From assembly GCA_963703605.1 (NCBI GenBank), contig CAVPFC010000053.1:180631-244630 (forward strand): a stretch of DNA of 64,000 nucleotides. The letters run 5' to 3'. Source of the DNA: DASXKD01 sp963703605. Lineage in GTDB: Bacteria > Actinomycetota > Actinomycetes > Streptosporangiales > Streptosporangiaceae. The position numbers and the translations under genes were made by a program. Below are positions 26,753 to 34,604 of this stretch, one piece after another. The number at the start of each line of letters is the position of its first letter. The stretch's first letter is position 1. The notes beneath the pieces are model-generated. The model saw only the letters and a list, made by a program, of their open reading frames with translations. It was not told where the DNA came from and did no database searches.

Positions 26753-26899
26753 GTCATCTCCTCGCCCGGGCAGGCCAAGCCCTACCCCAGAACCTCCGGG
26801 AGCAGCAAGGGGCTCACTTTGATCGACCCTTCGGGCAGACCCCTTGCCGCCCCCGGAGAACCCGGGGTAGCCCAGGAGGTGCCCGACCGAGGAGATGAC
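26753..26899. repeat. Long imperfect inverted repeat
   Basis: Arms 26753-26815 and 26837-26899 are about 75% complementary over ~60 bases. They begin with 12 perfectly paired outer bases (GTCATCTCCTCG) and include the matched blocks CTACCCC, CTCCGGG and GCAAGGGG, with a ~21-base loop. Similar peptide readings occur in each arm on opposite strands, so it may be two inverted copies of one small element. The transcript could fold as a long hairpin. Confidence 0.6.
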
Positions 26900-26945
26900 C
26901 TGCCTCCGTGCCCGCTGCGTGCCCGATGAGACGGTAAGAGGCGGG
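26900..26945 (-). pseudogene. Integrase tail scrap
   Basis: The minus strand reads VSSGTQRARRQ. The bases GTGCCCGCTGCGTGCCCGAT on the plus strand are identical to those encoding the tail of the integrase remnant at 23836. It abuts the right arm of the inverted repeat. It is taken as another worn integrase 3' end. Confidence 0.4.
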
Positions 26946-27018
26946 CAATGACGGCCACTCACGCGACGAGTTCCGTGATCGCGGCCTGCATAAACGCTGG
27001 CCTCCCGGGGTCCAGTCG

Positions 27019-27069
27019 CAGCCTTCTAAGCTGGTCATGAGGGTTCGATTCCCTTCGCCCGCTCCAACC
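27019..27069. repeat. Putative att core, distal copy of tRNA-Gly 3' half
   Basis: This duplicates 23739-23789 with one mismatch, which changes the anticodon to TCT in the copy. The 5' half of the tRNA is absent here (upstream bases CTCCCGGGGTCCAGTCG cannot form the acceptor or D arm), so it is an att remnant, not a functional tRNA. Confidence 0.85.
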
Positions 27070-27168
27070 CGAAAGCCCAGGTCAACCGGGATCTGTCGGC
27101 CAGCACTGCGACCAGGGCGAAGCGCAGGCGCTCGGTTCGGGCCATACCCGGGCCAGAATCCGCGCACA

Positions 27169-27360
27169 TCACGCATCTTGACGGCCCTCATTGAGATCGT
27201 CGCCTCTTGTCGTGCGCACCTGCTGCACCGGGACGCCAAGGGCCTTGGCGATTGCCTGGCCGCGGGCCGCGCGTCGCGTGCTGACAGATGAGCGCGGCGC
27301 GGGTACTCGAATGACCGAGACGGGCCATTAGCTCCTTGAGGCTCGCGCCAAGGGCGCTCC
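27169..27360 (-). pseudogene. Tyrosine integrase, C-terminal remnant 2
   Basis: Reading inward, GASLKELMARLGHSSTRAAL is followed by ICQHAT, where the catalytic Tyr position is Cys. The frame then shifts and continues as AIAKALGVPVQQVRTTRGDD to a TGA at 27169. It has the same box as remnant 1 but carries both a lost catalytic residue and a frameshift, so it is dead. Its stop lies 100 bases from the distal att copy, mirroring the layout of remnant 1 beside the tRNA. This suggests a second element was stacked at the same site. Confidence 0.75.
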
Positions 27361-27425
27361 CCGCCGTCACGTCGCATGCGATCGGCGGTTGCGTCGCTGC
27401 GGCCGGGGGGGCGAGGATCGCAGCC

Positions 27426-28166
27426 GTGGACGGCTGGTGCTCGGTGGAAGAACTAACGCAGTGGGCATTCGCGCATGCGCAGGTCGTGATGGCCAACGAG
27501 GCGCACAACCGCCTGGAGCGCTGTATCCGGACACGGAACATCGGTGTCCGCATGATCCAAGCGGCTCATCAGGCCGGAGTGCGGCGGCTGGCAATGGAGG
27601 CACTGCCATGGCCAGGCGACGGCTCGCCAGGGCCGATCAGGACCATACCGCCAGGCTACGGTGGGTACCTCGCTCAACCGGACATGCGCAGACTGATCAC
27701 CACAGCGTTGGAGTCGGGCTGGAGCCTGTGGGCGTATGAAGCCGTCATCGAGGTCACCCCGCAGGCCGACCCTGCCGAGCTGCTCACGCTCGAATTCAGC
27801 AACCGGCGCGACCACGAGCAAGCACGCAACCTATGCCGGGTGCTGGCCGCCGCTCCCGCACAGCCATTGCTCGTCTGGACCGGGGGCGGCCACGCCTGCA
27901 AACAGGCGACCCACGGGTGGGTCACGATGGGATGCCATTTCCCAGGCATGTCCGGGACCAACCCGTTCGTCATCGACCAGACCGTAACCATCGACTTCAC
28001 CGGCCGACCCAAGACCTGGGTTCAGGAGCTACTGAGCAGCCTCAGGGAGACGCTAGATGCTCTCGGCGGCACCGCCGGGATCCTCCGAGACCAAGCACCC
28101 CCACCATTGAACAGCTGGCCTGGCGTCGATGCCGTGATCATCTCCACCGACAACACACTCACCTAG
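27426..28166 (+). CDS. ChaN/erythromycin-esterase-like fold protein (tentative)
   Basis: A 246-residue protein if GTG 27426 is used; the frame is open upstream to 27336 but overlaps the integrase remnant. Conserved-looking pieces are VVMANEAHNRLERCIRTRNI, AAHQAGVRRLAMEALPWPG and LLVWTGGGHACKQ. The EAHN...AGVRxLAxEAL pattern with a later GGGHA is like ChaN-type (Tiki superfamily) haem-binding or erythromycin-esterase-type proteins, where the Glu and His residues are functional. The assignment is by motif resemblance only. It lies at the right edge of the integration scar and could itself be cargo. Confidence 0.55.
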   Translation: MDGWCSVEELTQWAFAHAQVVMANEAHNRLERCIRTRNIGVRMIQAAHQAGVRRLAMEALPWPGDGSPGPIRTIPPGYGGYLAQPDMRRLITTALESGWSLWAYEAVIEVTPQADPAELLTLEFSNRRDHEQARNLCRVLAAAPAQPLLVWTGGGHACKQATHGWVTMGCHFPGMSGTNPFVIDQTVTIDFTGRPKTWVQELLSSLRETLDALGGTAGILRDQAPPPLNSWPGVDAVIISTDNTLT

Positions 28167-28511
28167 CTGGCGTCCAAGGCGTCCCACGGCAGCCCCGTGC
28201 GGCCAGCGAATCCGGCGATCTGGCGATCTTCACGGGCCGCAGCCTGCCGCATCGTCTTGACCGCGGCCATCAGGCGCGGCAATTCTGGCGGGCGTGGACG
28301 TGGCGGGATGCCTCGGATGTGACCTCCTTGCCGCCTCCTCGCCGTGCAACCGCTTGTCCCGGCCGTTTCGGGACCCGCATGGCAGCCAGGCCGGCCGGTG
28401 AGCGAGGCACAACGCCGCGACAGCCAGCACCGAACCGGGCGAAAGGCCTGGTGGCTGGTGATCTACATGCGTAGGGTGCGATTTGCCAGTTAACGCCAGA
28501 GAGGGGCTGGT
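28167..28511. other. Intergenic, no gene seen
   Basis: About 345 bases between two plus-strand genes. Frames cross it but are Arg/Pro-rich. The last 60 bases (TGCGTAGGGTGCGATTTGCC) are lower in GC and probably hold the promoter of the beta-helix gene at 28512. Confidence 0.45.
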
Positions 28512-30218
28512 ATGACGATCGGCGGTCGAAGTGTTGCGGGCCGGATATCGATGTTCGCGGCGGCGGCTCTTGCCTGCGGGATGCTGTCCGCGTGGGCCCC
28601 GGCGCACAGCCCGGGGGGGCCGTACGGCTCGAAGGTGCTGCTCGTTGGGACGTTCAACGGTGTGGCGGGCAATTACCGGACGATACAGGCCGCGGTCGAT
28701 GCCGCCCGCCCAGGGGACTGGATCCTGATCGGCCCGGGCGACTACCACGAGACCGCCGACGAGAGCGGCCGCTTCATCAACCCCAAGGATGGGCAGATGG
28801 GCGGCGTGTACATCAACAAGTCCGGCCTCACGCTGCGCGGCATGGACCGCAACTCGGTCATCGTCGACGGCACCAACGCCGGATCAACGCCGTGCAGTTC
28901 CAAGCCAGCCGATCAGAACTACGGGCCGCTGGGCCCCAATGGCATTCCCGTCGGGCGGAACGGGATCGTCGTGTGGAAGGCGAACGACGTGCAGGTCCAG
29001 AACCTCACGGCCTGCAACTTCCTGGCCGGCACGGGAGCGTCGGGCAACGAGATCTGGTGGAACGGCGGGGCCGGCTCGGGCAAGATCGGCCTGACCGGCT
29101 ACTGGGGCAGCTACCTGACCGCGACCTCGACCTTCTACCGGAACGAAACCACGGCCGCCGAGTACGGCATCTTCGCGAGCGACTCCGCCTGCCCGGCCGG
29201 CTGGAACCAGCTTTACGCCAGCAACATGAACGACTCCGGCACCTACGTGGGCGCCTGCCAGCAGCAGTGCGACGTGACCCTGAACCACATGTGGATGGAG
29301 AACAACGCGCTCGGTTACTCCGGGACGAACTCCGGCGGGACCATCGTCATAGAGAACTCGCAGTTTGACGACAACCAGGACGGCCTGGACACCAACACCG
29401 CGGTCATCGGCGATCCGCCCGCTCCGCAGGACGGCCAGTGCCTGAACGGCGGGAAGAGCCCGATCACCCACACCCACTCGTGCTGGGTGGTCATCCACAA
29501 CTACCTGCACAACAACAACAACCCGAAGGCCCCGGCGGCCGGCTCGGCGGCCGCGGGACCGGTCGGCACCGGGATGACGGTCTCCGGCGGGCGTTTCGAC
29601 ACGGTCATGGATAACACCGTCACCAACAACGGTGCGTGGGGAATCCTTTTTGTGCCTTACGCCCAGGAGGGCAAGCCCAGCCTCCACCAGACCTGCACCG
29701 GTTCCGGGGGTCACGAGGTCCCGGGGTTCGGCTGCGTCCTGGACCCGGAGAGCGACGCCCTGCTGAACAACACGTTCAGCCACAACGGCTTCTTCGGTAA
29801 CCCGAGCAATTCCGACTTCGGCCAGATCACGCTGTTCGGCGGTGAACCGCAGAACTGCTTCCGCGGCAACAACGCCCCCGATGGCAGCGCCCCGGCCAAC
29901 CTGGAGAAGGTCCAGAAGAGGTGCGGGATCACCACCAAGGCCGGCAACACCGGGGGCCCGCTGTTCGAGCAGGTGCTGTGCGACACCGGGCTGGGCACGT
30001 GCCCGCCAGGGGCCAAGTACCCGAGGCCGAACGGCACGGTCGTCCTCAAGCGGCTGCCGATCGGGCTGCCGACGATGCCCAATCCCTGCGCGGGCGTGCC
30101 GTCCAACCCGTGGTGCCCGAAGGGAGAGCCGTTGCGTGGCGCGCACCACGGCCCATCGGCTGCCGCCGCTGGCCCGCGCGCGGCTCCGCTGGCAGCAAGG
30201 TGGCGCCTAGCCCGCTGA
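28512..30218 (+). CDS. Secreted right-handed parallel beta-helix protein
   Basis: A 568-residue protein with a signal peptide (ISMFAAAALACGMLSAWAPA). The core begins YRTIQAAVDAARPGDWILIG, PGDYHETADE, the entry motif of pectate-lyase-like/NosD-type beta helices. Ladder-like turns rich in N, G and hydrophobics follow (TIVIENSQFDDNQDGLDTNT, GRFDTVMDNTVTNNGAWGIL). No polysaccharide-lyase catalytic residues are recognised. The tail is Ala/Arg-rich. GAGAGGGG precedes ATG 28512. It probably binds or cleaves an extracellular polymer. A strong hairpin follows the stop. Confidence 0.85.
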   Translation: MTIGGRSVAGRISMFAAAALACGMLSAWAPAHSPGGPYGSKVLLVGTFNGVAGNYRTIQAAVDAARPGDWILIGPGDYHETADESGRFINPKDGQMGGVYINKSGLTLRGMDRNSVIVDGTNAGSTPCSSKPADQNYGPLGPNGIPVGRNGIVVWKANDVQVQNLTACNFLAGTGASGNEIWWNGGAGSGKIGLTGYWGSYLTATSTFYRNETTAAEYGIFASDSACPAGWNQLYASNMNDSGTYVGACQQQCDVTLNHMWMENNALGYSGTNSGGTIVIENSQFDDNQDGLDTNTAVIGDPPAPQDGQCLNGGKSPITHTHSCWVVIHNYLHNNNNPKAPAAGSAAAGPVGTGMTVSGGRFDTVMDNTVTNNGAWGILFVPYAQEGKPSLHQTCTGSGGHEVPGFGCVLDPESDALLNNTFSHNGFFGNPSNSDFGQITLFGGEPQNCFRGNNAPDGSAPANLEKVQKRCGITTKAGNTGGPLFEQVLCDTGLGTCPPGAKYPRPNGTVVLKRLPIGLPTMPNPCAGVPSNPWCPKGEPLRGAHHGPSAAAAGPRAAPLAARWRLAR

Positions 30219-30236
30219 ACGGGCCAGCCGCGGTGA

Positions 30237-30267
30237 CGCTCGCGGCGCGCTCCGCGCGCCGCGAGCG
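30237..30267 (+). terminator. GC hairpin after beta-helix gene
   Basis: A perfect 14-bp stem CGCTCGCGGCGCGC / GCGCGCCGCGAGCG with a TCC loop, starting 18 bases after the stop at 30218. No U-run follows, which is common in actinomycetes. Confidence 0.75.
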
Positions 30268-30443
30268 CCCCGGCGCGGTCACGTGCTCGAAGGTGCCGGT
30301 ACCTGCTGCGGCTGGCCGGTGAGCACGGAGGTGATGTACTCCGTGTTCGGGTGGCGCCGGCGGCACCGCGCCGCACAACGAGAAGGACGGAAGGGCCTCG
30401 GATCACGTAAGGCCCGGCAGGCAGTTGCGGTCTGACCGAAATG

Positions 30444-30475
30444 CAGCCCCGGGGAAGCCGGTCTCCCCGGGGCTG
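30444..30475. terminator. Hairpin between convergent genes
   Basis: A 12-bp perfect stem CAGCCCCGGGGA / TCCCCGGGGCTG with an 8-base loop, 26 bases downstream of the stop of the minus-strand gene ending at 30502. It probably terminates that gene and may act bidirectionally. Confidence 0.7.
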
Positions 30476-30501
30476 GCAGGGCTATGCCTGGTCGTTTCCG
30501 G

Positions 30502-31041
30502 TCAGCGGGTCACGGCGAAGTGCACCGTGCCGTTGGCCGCCTTGGTGATCTTCACGCGGTAGGCCACGCCCGGAGAGGCGGTCTTCGAAGCGGCCACAAG
30601 ACCCTTCGCCGTCCAGGTCAGCGAACCCGAGGCGCAAAGCTGGAGCCCGAGCCCGCTCGCAAACGCGGGGAAGTCGTAGAACTCCGTTCCGGATGCCGAT
30701 TTGGGGGTGACAGTTCCGGCCCAGGTGAACCGGTCGGAGAGATCGTTGAGCGTCAGCGAGAACTTCCCGTTCTTTATGGGAATCTGGAACCCCGAGAAGC
30801 TGAACTGAATTGTGAAGTGACTGTGGGTCGCCGGGCACTGGGTGGTCATGGTGGTGAAGAACGGGTCGAACTGCGGGCCACTGGCGGTGTGATCGACGCT
30901 GAACAGGAGCGATTGGCCTTGGGAGTTCTTGCCCACGTAGTACGTGCTGCTGCTGCCGGCGAACGCGGTCGTCGCCGTAGTGAGCACCAGCACCAGGCAG
31001 GCGCCGACCGCCGACAATGCGAGATACCTTCGCATGCCCAT
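30502..31041 (-). CDS. Small secreted protein, unknown function
   Basis: A 179-residue protein. GGGAGGA upstream is ideally spaced for ATG 31041 rather than the overlapping ATG at 31047. The signal peptide LALSAVGACLVLVLTTATTA ends at FAG. The mature part is beta-rich with two Cys (TTQCPATH and LQLCASG) that could form a disulfide. No family is recognised. It is one of several secreted proteins in this part of the window. Confidence 0.75.
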   Translation of the reverse strand: MGMRRYLALSAVGACLVLVLTTATTAFAGSSSTYYVGKNSQGQSLLFSVDHTASGPQFDPFFTTMTTQCPATHSHFTIQFSFSGFQIPIKNGKFSLTLNDLSDRFTWAGTVTPKSASGTEFYDFPAFASGLGLQLCASGSLTWTAKGLVAASKTASPGVAYRVKITKAANGTVHFAVTR

Positions 31042-31154
31042 CCTCATTCCTCCCGGAGGCTGACCGGGACTCGGCCATACTGGTCATTTCGACCCTGACA
31101 CCCACCGGTCGAAATGGCAAGAAGGGCCGTAAATGGCCAGGTGAAACCCGCGAG

Positions 31155-32297
31155 TCAGTGAGGCAGCGTCAGCTTGAAGATCACGCCGCCGCCGGTGTGG
31201 CCACCGGCTTCGGTCGTGCCGTACAGGGCACCGTTGGCACCGAGGGAAAGCTCGTCCGGCCCGGTCCCGTCCTTGCCGTTGAACGTCGCCACGATGCGGA
31301 ACGCCCCGGACGGCGTGAGCTGGTACACCCATCCCGGGTGATGGATGTCGCCCATCAGCGTGCCGTAGAAGTTGCCGTCGCGCGCCTGTATCTGCGGGCC
31401 GAACGAACCGCTTCCGGGGAAGTGGTACGTGCCGAGGAACTTCAGCGTGCTGGGCGGCGTGAACCGGAAGAAGTGGCTCCGGTAGGTGTAGAAGTCCTGC
31501 GTCAGCCCGTACAGGTTGCCGTCGTGCCCCAGTTCCAGGTTCCACGGGCGGTTCGCCACCGTGCGGTTGAAGTTGACCTCGGTGCGGAACTTCGGCGTGA
31601 TGGCGAAGAGCTGGCCGTTGTTGCCGTAATCCGGCTTGTCGCCCTCGGAGATGCCGTACACGTTCCCGTCCGCCCCGATGACCAGGCCGATGGGGTACAG
31701 GCAGTTCTTCAGCGTGCACGAGACGATGTTGGTGAACTTGCCGCCCGTCGTGAGCCGGTAGGCATTGCCGTCCCCGTTCGAGCCGCCGTAGTAGGTGGTG
31801 CCGTACAGGGTGCCGTCCGGGGCTTGCACCAGCGCCGTCGGGTACATGCCGTTGATCCCGTTGAAGGTGAACACCGTACTGATCGTCCCGTCCGGCGCGA
31901 TCTTGTAGACGGATCCGATCCCGCTGGTCCCTCCGTCGAAGGTCATCCCGTAAAGCGACCCATCGGTGCCGAGGAACGGAGCGCCGAACGGCCCGCCCTG
32001 GGTCGCGTAGTCGAAGGTCGCGATCGTGGTGTAGGCCGAGCCGGTCAGCCGGAACACCGTGCCGTTCGACGAGCCCACGGCCGAGGTCGCCCCGTACAGG
32101 TTGCCGTCCTTGGACAGCGCGAGGTACTTCGGAGTCTCGTTGAGGGCCGCGGGGAACTGGTGCACCACCGACAGGGTGAAGCCCGGGGCCGCCGTGGCGC
32201 CGGGCGCGCCGCCCGGGGCCGCCCCGGCCGATTGAACGAACGGCAAGGCCAGCGCGACGGCCAGCCCAGCCACGACGGTTTTCCTGGAATGAGGCAT
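31155..32297 (-). CDS. Secreted GloVer-type tandem repeat beta protein
   Basis: A 380-residue protein from ATG 32297 with a signal peptide (VVAGLAVALALPFVQSAGAA). The body is built of ~45-residue repeats of the form DGxLYGTTxxGGxxxxGxVF (GTDGSLYGMTFDGGTSGIGS, APDGTLYGTTYYGGSNGDGN, GANGALYGTTEAGGHTGGGV), as in choice-of-anchor tandem repeat GloVer-containing proteins, a predicted propeller or solenoid. These are usually extracellular; a C-terminal anchor is absent here. The role is unknown. Confidence 0.82.
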   Translation of the reverse strand: MPHSRKTVVAGLAVALALPFVQSAGAAPGGAPGATAAPGFTLSVVHQFPAALNETPKYLALSKDGNLYGATSAVGSSNGTVFRLTGSAYTTIATFDYATQGGPFGAPFLGTDGSLYGMTFDGGTSGIGSVYKIAPDGTISTVFTFNGINGMYPTALVQAPDGTLYGTTYYGGSNGDGNAYRLTTGGKFTNIVSCTLKNCLYPIGLVIGADGNVYGISEGDKPDYGNNGQLFAITPKFRTEVNFNRTVANRPWNLELGHDGNLYGLTQDFYTYRSHFFRFTPPSTLKFLGTYHFPGSGSFGPQIQARDGNFYGTLMGDIHHPGWVYQLTPSGAFRIVATFNGKDGTGPDELSLGANGALYGTTEAGGHTGGGVIFKLTLPH

Positions 32298-32483
32298 CGT
32301 GACAGGCTCCGAGAACGATTGCGGCCGGCCCAGGTGCAACATAACATCCGGTCTGCGCCGCGGCGAGCGTCGCTGGTCCCCCGGCCCGTGCGGGTTGCTT
32401 GCGCATCACCCTCGCTGGCTGATGACCGCCGGCGGCCGGCCGGGTTAGGCTCGTTGTGCGTTGTGCTGGTCAGGGAGGCGCTG

Positions 32484-32891
32484 GTGACGGCCGAGTCGTG
32501 GGACCCGGGGGAAGCGGGCGCACCGGGCCGTGGGCACCTCCGGGCATCCGACGCCGACCGCGAGCGGGTGATCGACGCCCTCAAGACCGCGTTCGTGCAG
32601 GGCCGGCTGACCTGGGACGAGCTCGGCTACCGAACGGGCAAGGCGCTGGTGTCCCGGACCTACGCGGAGCTGACCGCGCTCACCGCCGACATCCCCCGGC
32701 CAAGCCCGGCCCGGCCGCGGTCCGCCCCCGCACGCCCCCCGGGACGGGTCGACAAGAAGACGGTCGCGTGGGTCATCTGCATGCTCCTGATGCCGGTCAC
32801 GCTCGGGGCCGCCTTCCTCACCTACCAGGTCGCGTTCCTTTTCGTGTTCGTGTTCGCCTTCATCGGGGTGACGGTCACCGCCCAGCTCTGA
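32484..32891 (+). CDS. DUF1707 membrane protein
   Basis: A 135-residue protein from GTG 32484 behind CAGGGAGGCGCTG. Residues ~17-65 are the DUF1707 module (LRASDADRERVIDALKTAFV, QGRLTWDELGYRTGKAL, TYAELTALTADIP), a SHOCT-like N-terminal domain of actinobacterial membrane proteins. After a Pro/Arg linker come two short hydrophobic helices (VAWVICMLLMPVTLGAAFLT and FLFVFVFAFIGVTV). Function is uncharacterised. Confidence 0.88.
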   Translation: MTAESWDPGEAGAPGRGHLRASDADRERVIDALKTAFVQGRLTWDELGYRTGKALVSRTYAELTALTADIPRPSPARPRSAPARPPGRVDKKTVAWVICMLLMPVTLGAAFLTYQVAFLFVFVFAFIGVTVTAQL

Positions 32892-32944
32892 CCACGGGAC
32901 GCGGGGCGGCCCGGACGACGGGGCTGACCAGGAACGCGGCGCCG

Positions 32945-34520
32945 CTACCCGGCGGGCTGGGGCGCGCCGCCGTGCGCGTGCGAATGATGATCATGCTCGG
33001 CTTCCGGCGGGGCGCCGCCCATCATCTTGAGCATCGGGCCGCCGCCGGACCGGAAGAAACGCACCAGCAGCGCCGCGGCCAGCAGCAGGAAGATGATGTT
33101 GAGCACGGTGGTGTAGTTCCACTGGATGCCGGTGTCGATGACCTTCGCCGTCCGCTCGGCCGGGATGAGCCCGAGCCCGCCGAACAGGAACTCGACGATG
33201 TAGCCGGCCAGCGACCATGGTCGCGTAGAAGATCCCGAGCAGGGCCAGCATCATCCGGGTGCCGTAGTACTTCCGGTAGATGATCAGGATCGGGATGATG
33301 ATCAGGTCGGCGAAGATGAACGCGACGACGCCGCCGAAGCTGATCCCGCCGTTCCACAGCACCGCGGCCAGCGGCACGTTGCCGATCGAGCAGACGAAGC
33401 TGAGCAGCGAGATGACCGGGCCGATGAGCGGCCCCCACAGGCGCGCGGCCAGCGGGTGCCCGGTCAGGAACAGGTGCTGCCAGAACGAGTCGGGCACCCA
33501 GGCGCCGACCGCCCCGGCGATCAGCAGGCCGATCACGACGTCGCGGATGACGGCGGCCCACTCCATCACGAAGATGTGGCTGACCGAGGTGTACCCGTCG
33601 CGGCTGAACAGCCGGCGCCAGAAGCTGCCGCCCGCGGCGATGCTCATGTCCATGGCGGCGTGCCCCTCCATCGACCCGGCCAGCCCCTTGCCGGCCTGCT
33701 CGCGCGCCGCGTCGATCAGCCGGGCGCGGACGAACAGCCGGAACGCGACCGCCATCAGCACGATCATGATCGGGCCGCCGACGAACTCGGCCAGGGTGAA
33801 CTGCCAGGAGATCAGCAGCGCCAGGATGATGCCCAGCTCGATGACCAGGTTGGTGCTGGCGATCTCGAAGGCCATCGCCGCGGTGAAGTTGGCGCCCCGG
33901 CGGAACAGCGCGCGGGCCAGCGCCACCGCGGCGTAGGAACACGAGGACGACGCGGCACCGAGGCCGGTGGCCACGGCCAGCGCCTTGGGCCGGTCGTCGC
34001 CGAGCAGCCGGGTGACCGTATCCCGGCGGATGACGGCCTGGACCACCCCCGACAATGTGAAGCCGAGGATCAGCGACCAGGTGACCTGCCAGGCCATCGA
34101 GCCGGCCAGCGCCAGGGCATGACCCAGCGCGTCCAGGACGCGCATCAGCGGTCCACCTCCGTCACCGCGATGCGTCAGCAGCTCGCGCAGGCAGTGCTCC
34201 AGAAGCTGGTGCGGGAACCCGTCGGACAGCCGGTAGAACACCATCCGGCCGTCCTTGCGGAAGCTGACCAGCCCGGCGAGGCGCAGCATCTTCAGCGCGT
34301 ACGAGACCTGGTCCTCGGTGACGTCCAGGGCCAGCGCCAGGTCGCCGACGCAGAGCTCCTCGCCCGCCGCGAGGGCGAACAGGATCCGCGACCGCACCGG
34401 GTCGGCCAGCATGCCGAGCAGCCCGGCCAGGCGCCCGGCGTCGCTGACCGACAGCACCCCGGCCCGGGCCGCGGCGACGCGCTCCCGGTTCACCGGATGC
34501 TCATGATCGCTCGGTGGCAT
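32945..34520 (-). CDS. ArsR regulator-permease (PF03773-like) fusion, frameshifted
   Basis: From ATG 34520 (GCGGAGGAGCC upstream). Residues ~1-110 are an ArsR winged HTH (LLGMLADPVRSRILFALAAG, DVTEDQVSYALKMLRLAGLV, DGRMVFYRLSDG), continuing into a multi-pass permease of the UPF0718/ArsP type (ATGLGAASSSCSYAAVALAR, FVCSIGNVPLAAVLWNGGIS, IFADLIIIPILIIYRKYYG). Around 33215 four extra bases shift the frame; the next frame completes GYIVEFLFGGLGLIPAE, another helix and a His-rich tail EAEHDHHSHAHGG, ending at 32945. Joined, the gene looks complete. Metal or metalloid export with built-in autoregulation is an inference. Confidence 0.75.
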
Positions 34521-34533
34521 GGCTCCTCCGCGT

Positions 34534-34561
34534 ATCCGTACATCCGTATAGTCGCACGGAT
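34534..34561. promoter_or_regulatory. Operator candidate for ArsR-permease gene
   Basis: ATCCGT at 34534-34539 and again at 34542-34547 faces ACGGAT at 34556-34561, giving a 6-6 inverted repeat with an 8-base spacer plus a duplicated half-site. It lies 14 to 41 bases upstream of the start at 34520, overlapping the likely promoter. Confidence 0.5.
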
Positions 34562-34604
34562 ATGAGGATACCATCAAGCCGCACGCATGGTGATCGCGAC
34601 GCGG

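Noticed and set aside
27019..27069. Second tRNA-Gly gene
   Set aside because: Only the 3' half is present; acceptor and D arms are missing and the anticodon is altered.
31017..32483. Very long Arg/Gly/Val-rich frame upstream of the DUF1707 gene
   Set aside because: It is antisense to the GloVer-repeat gene; the DUF1707 gene starts at its own GTG with SD at 32484.
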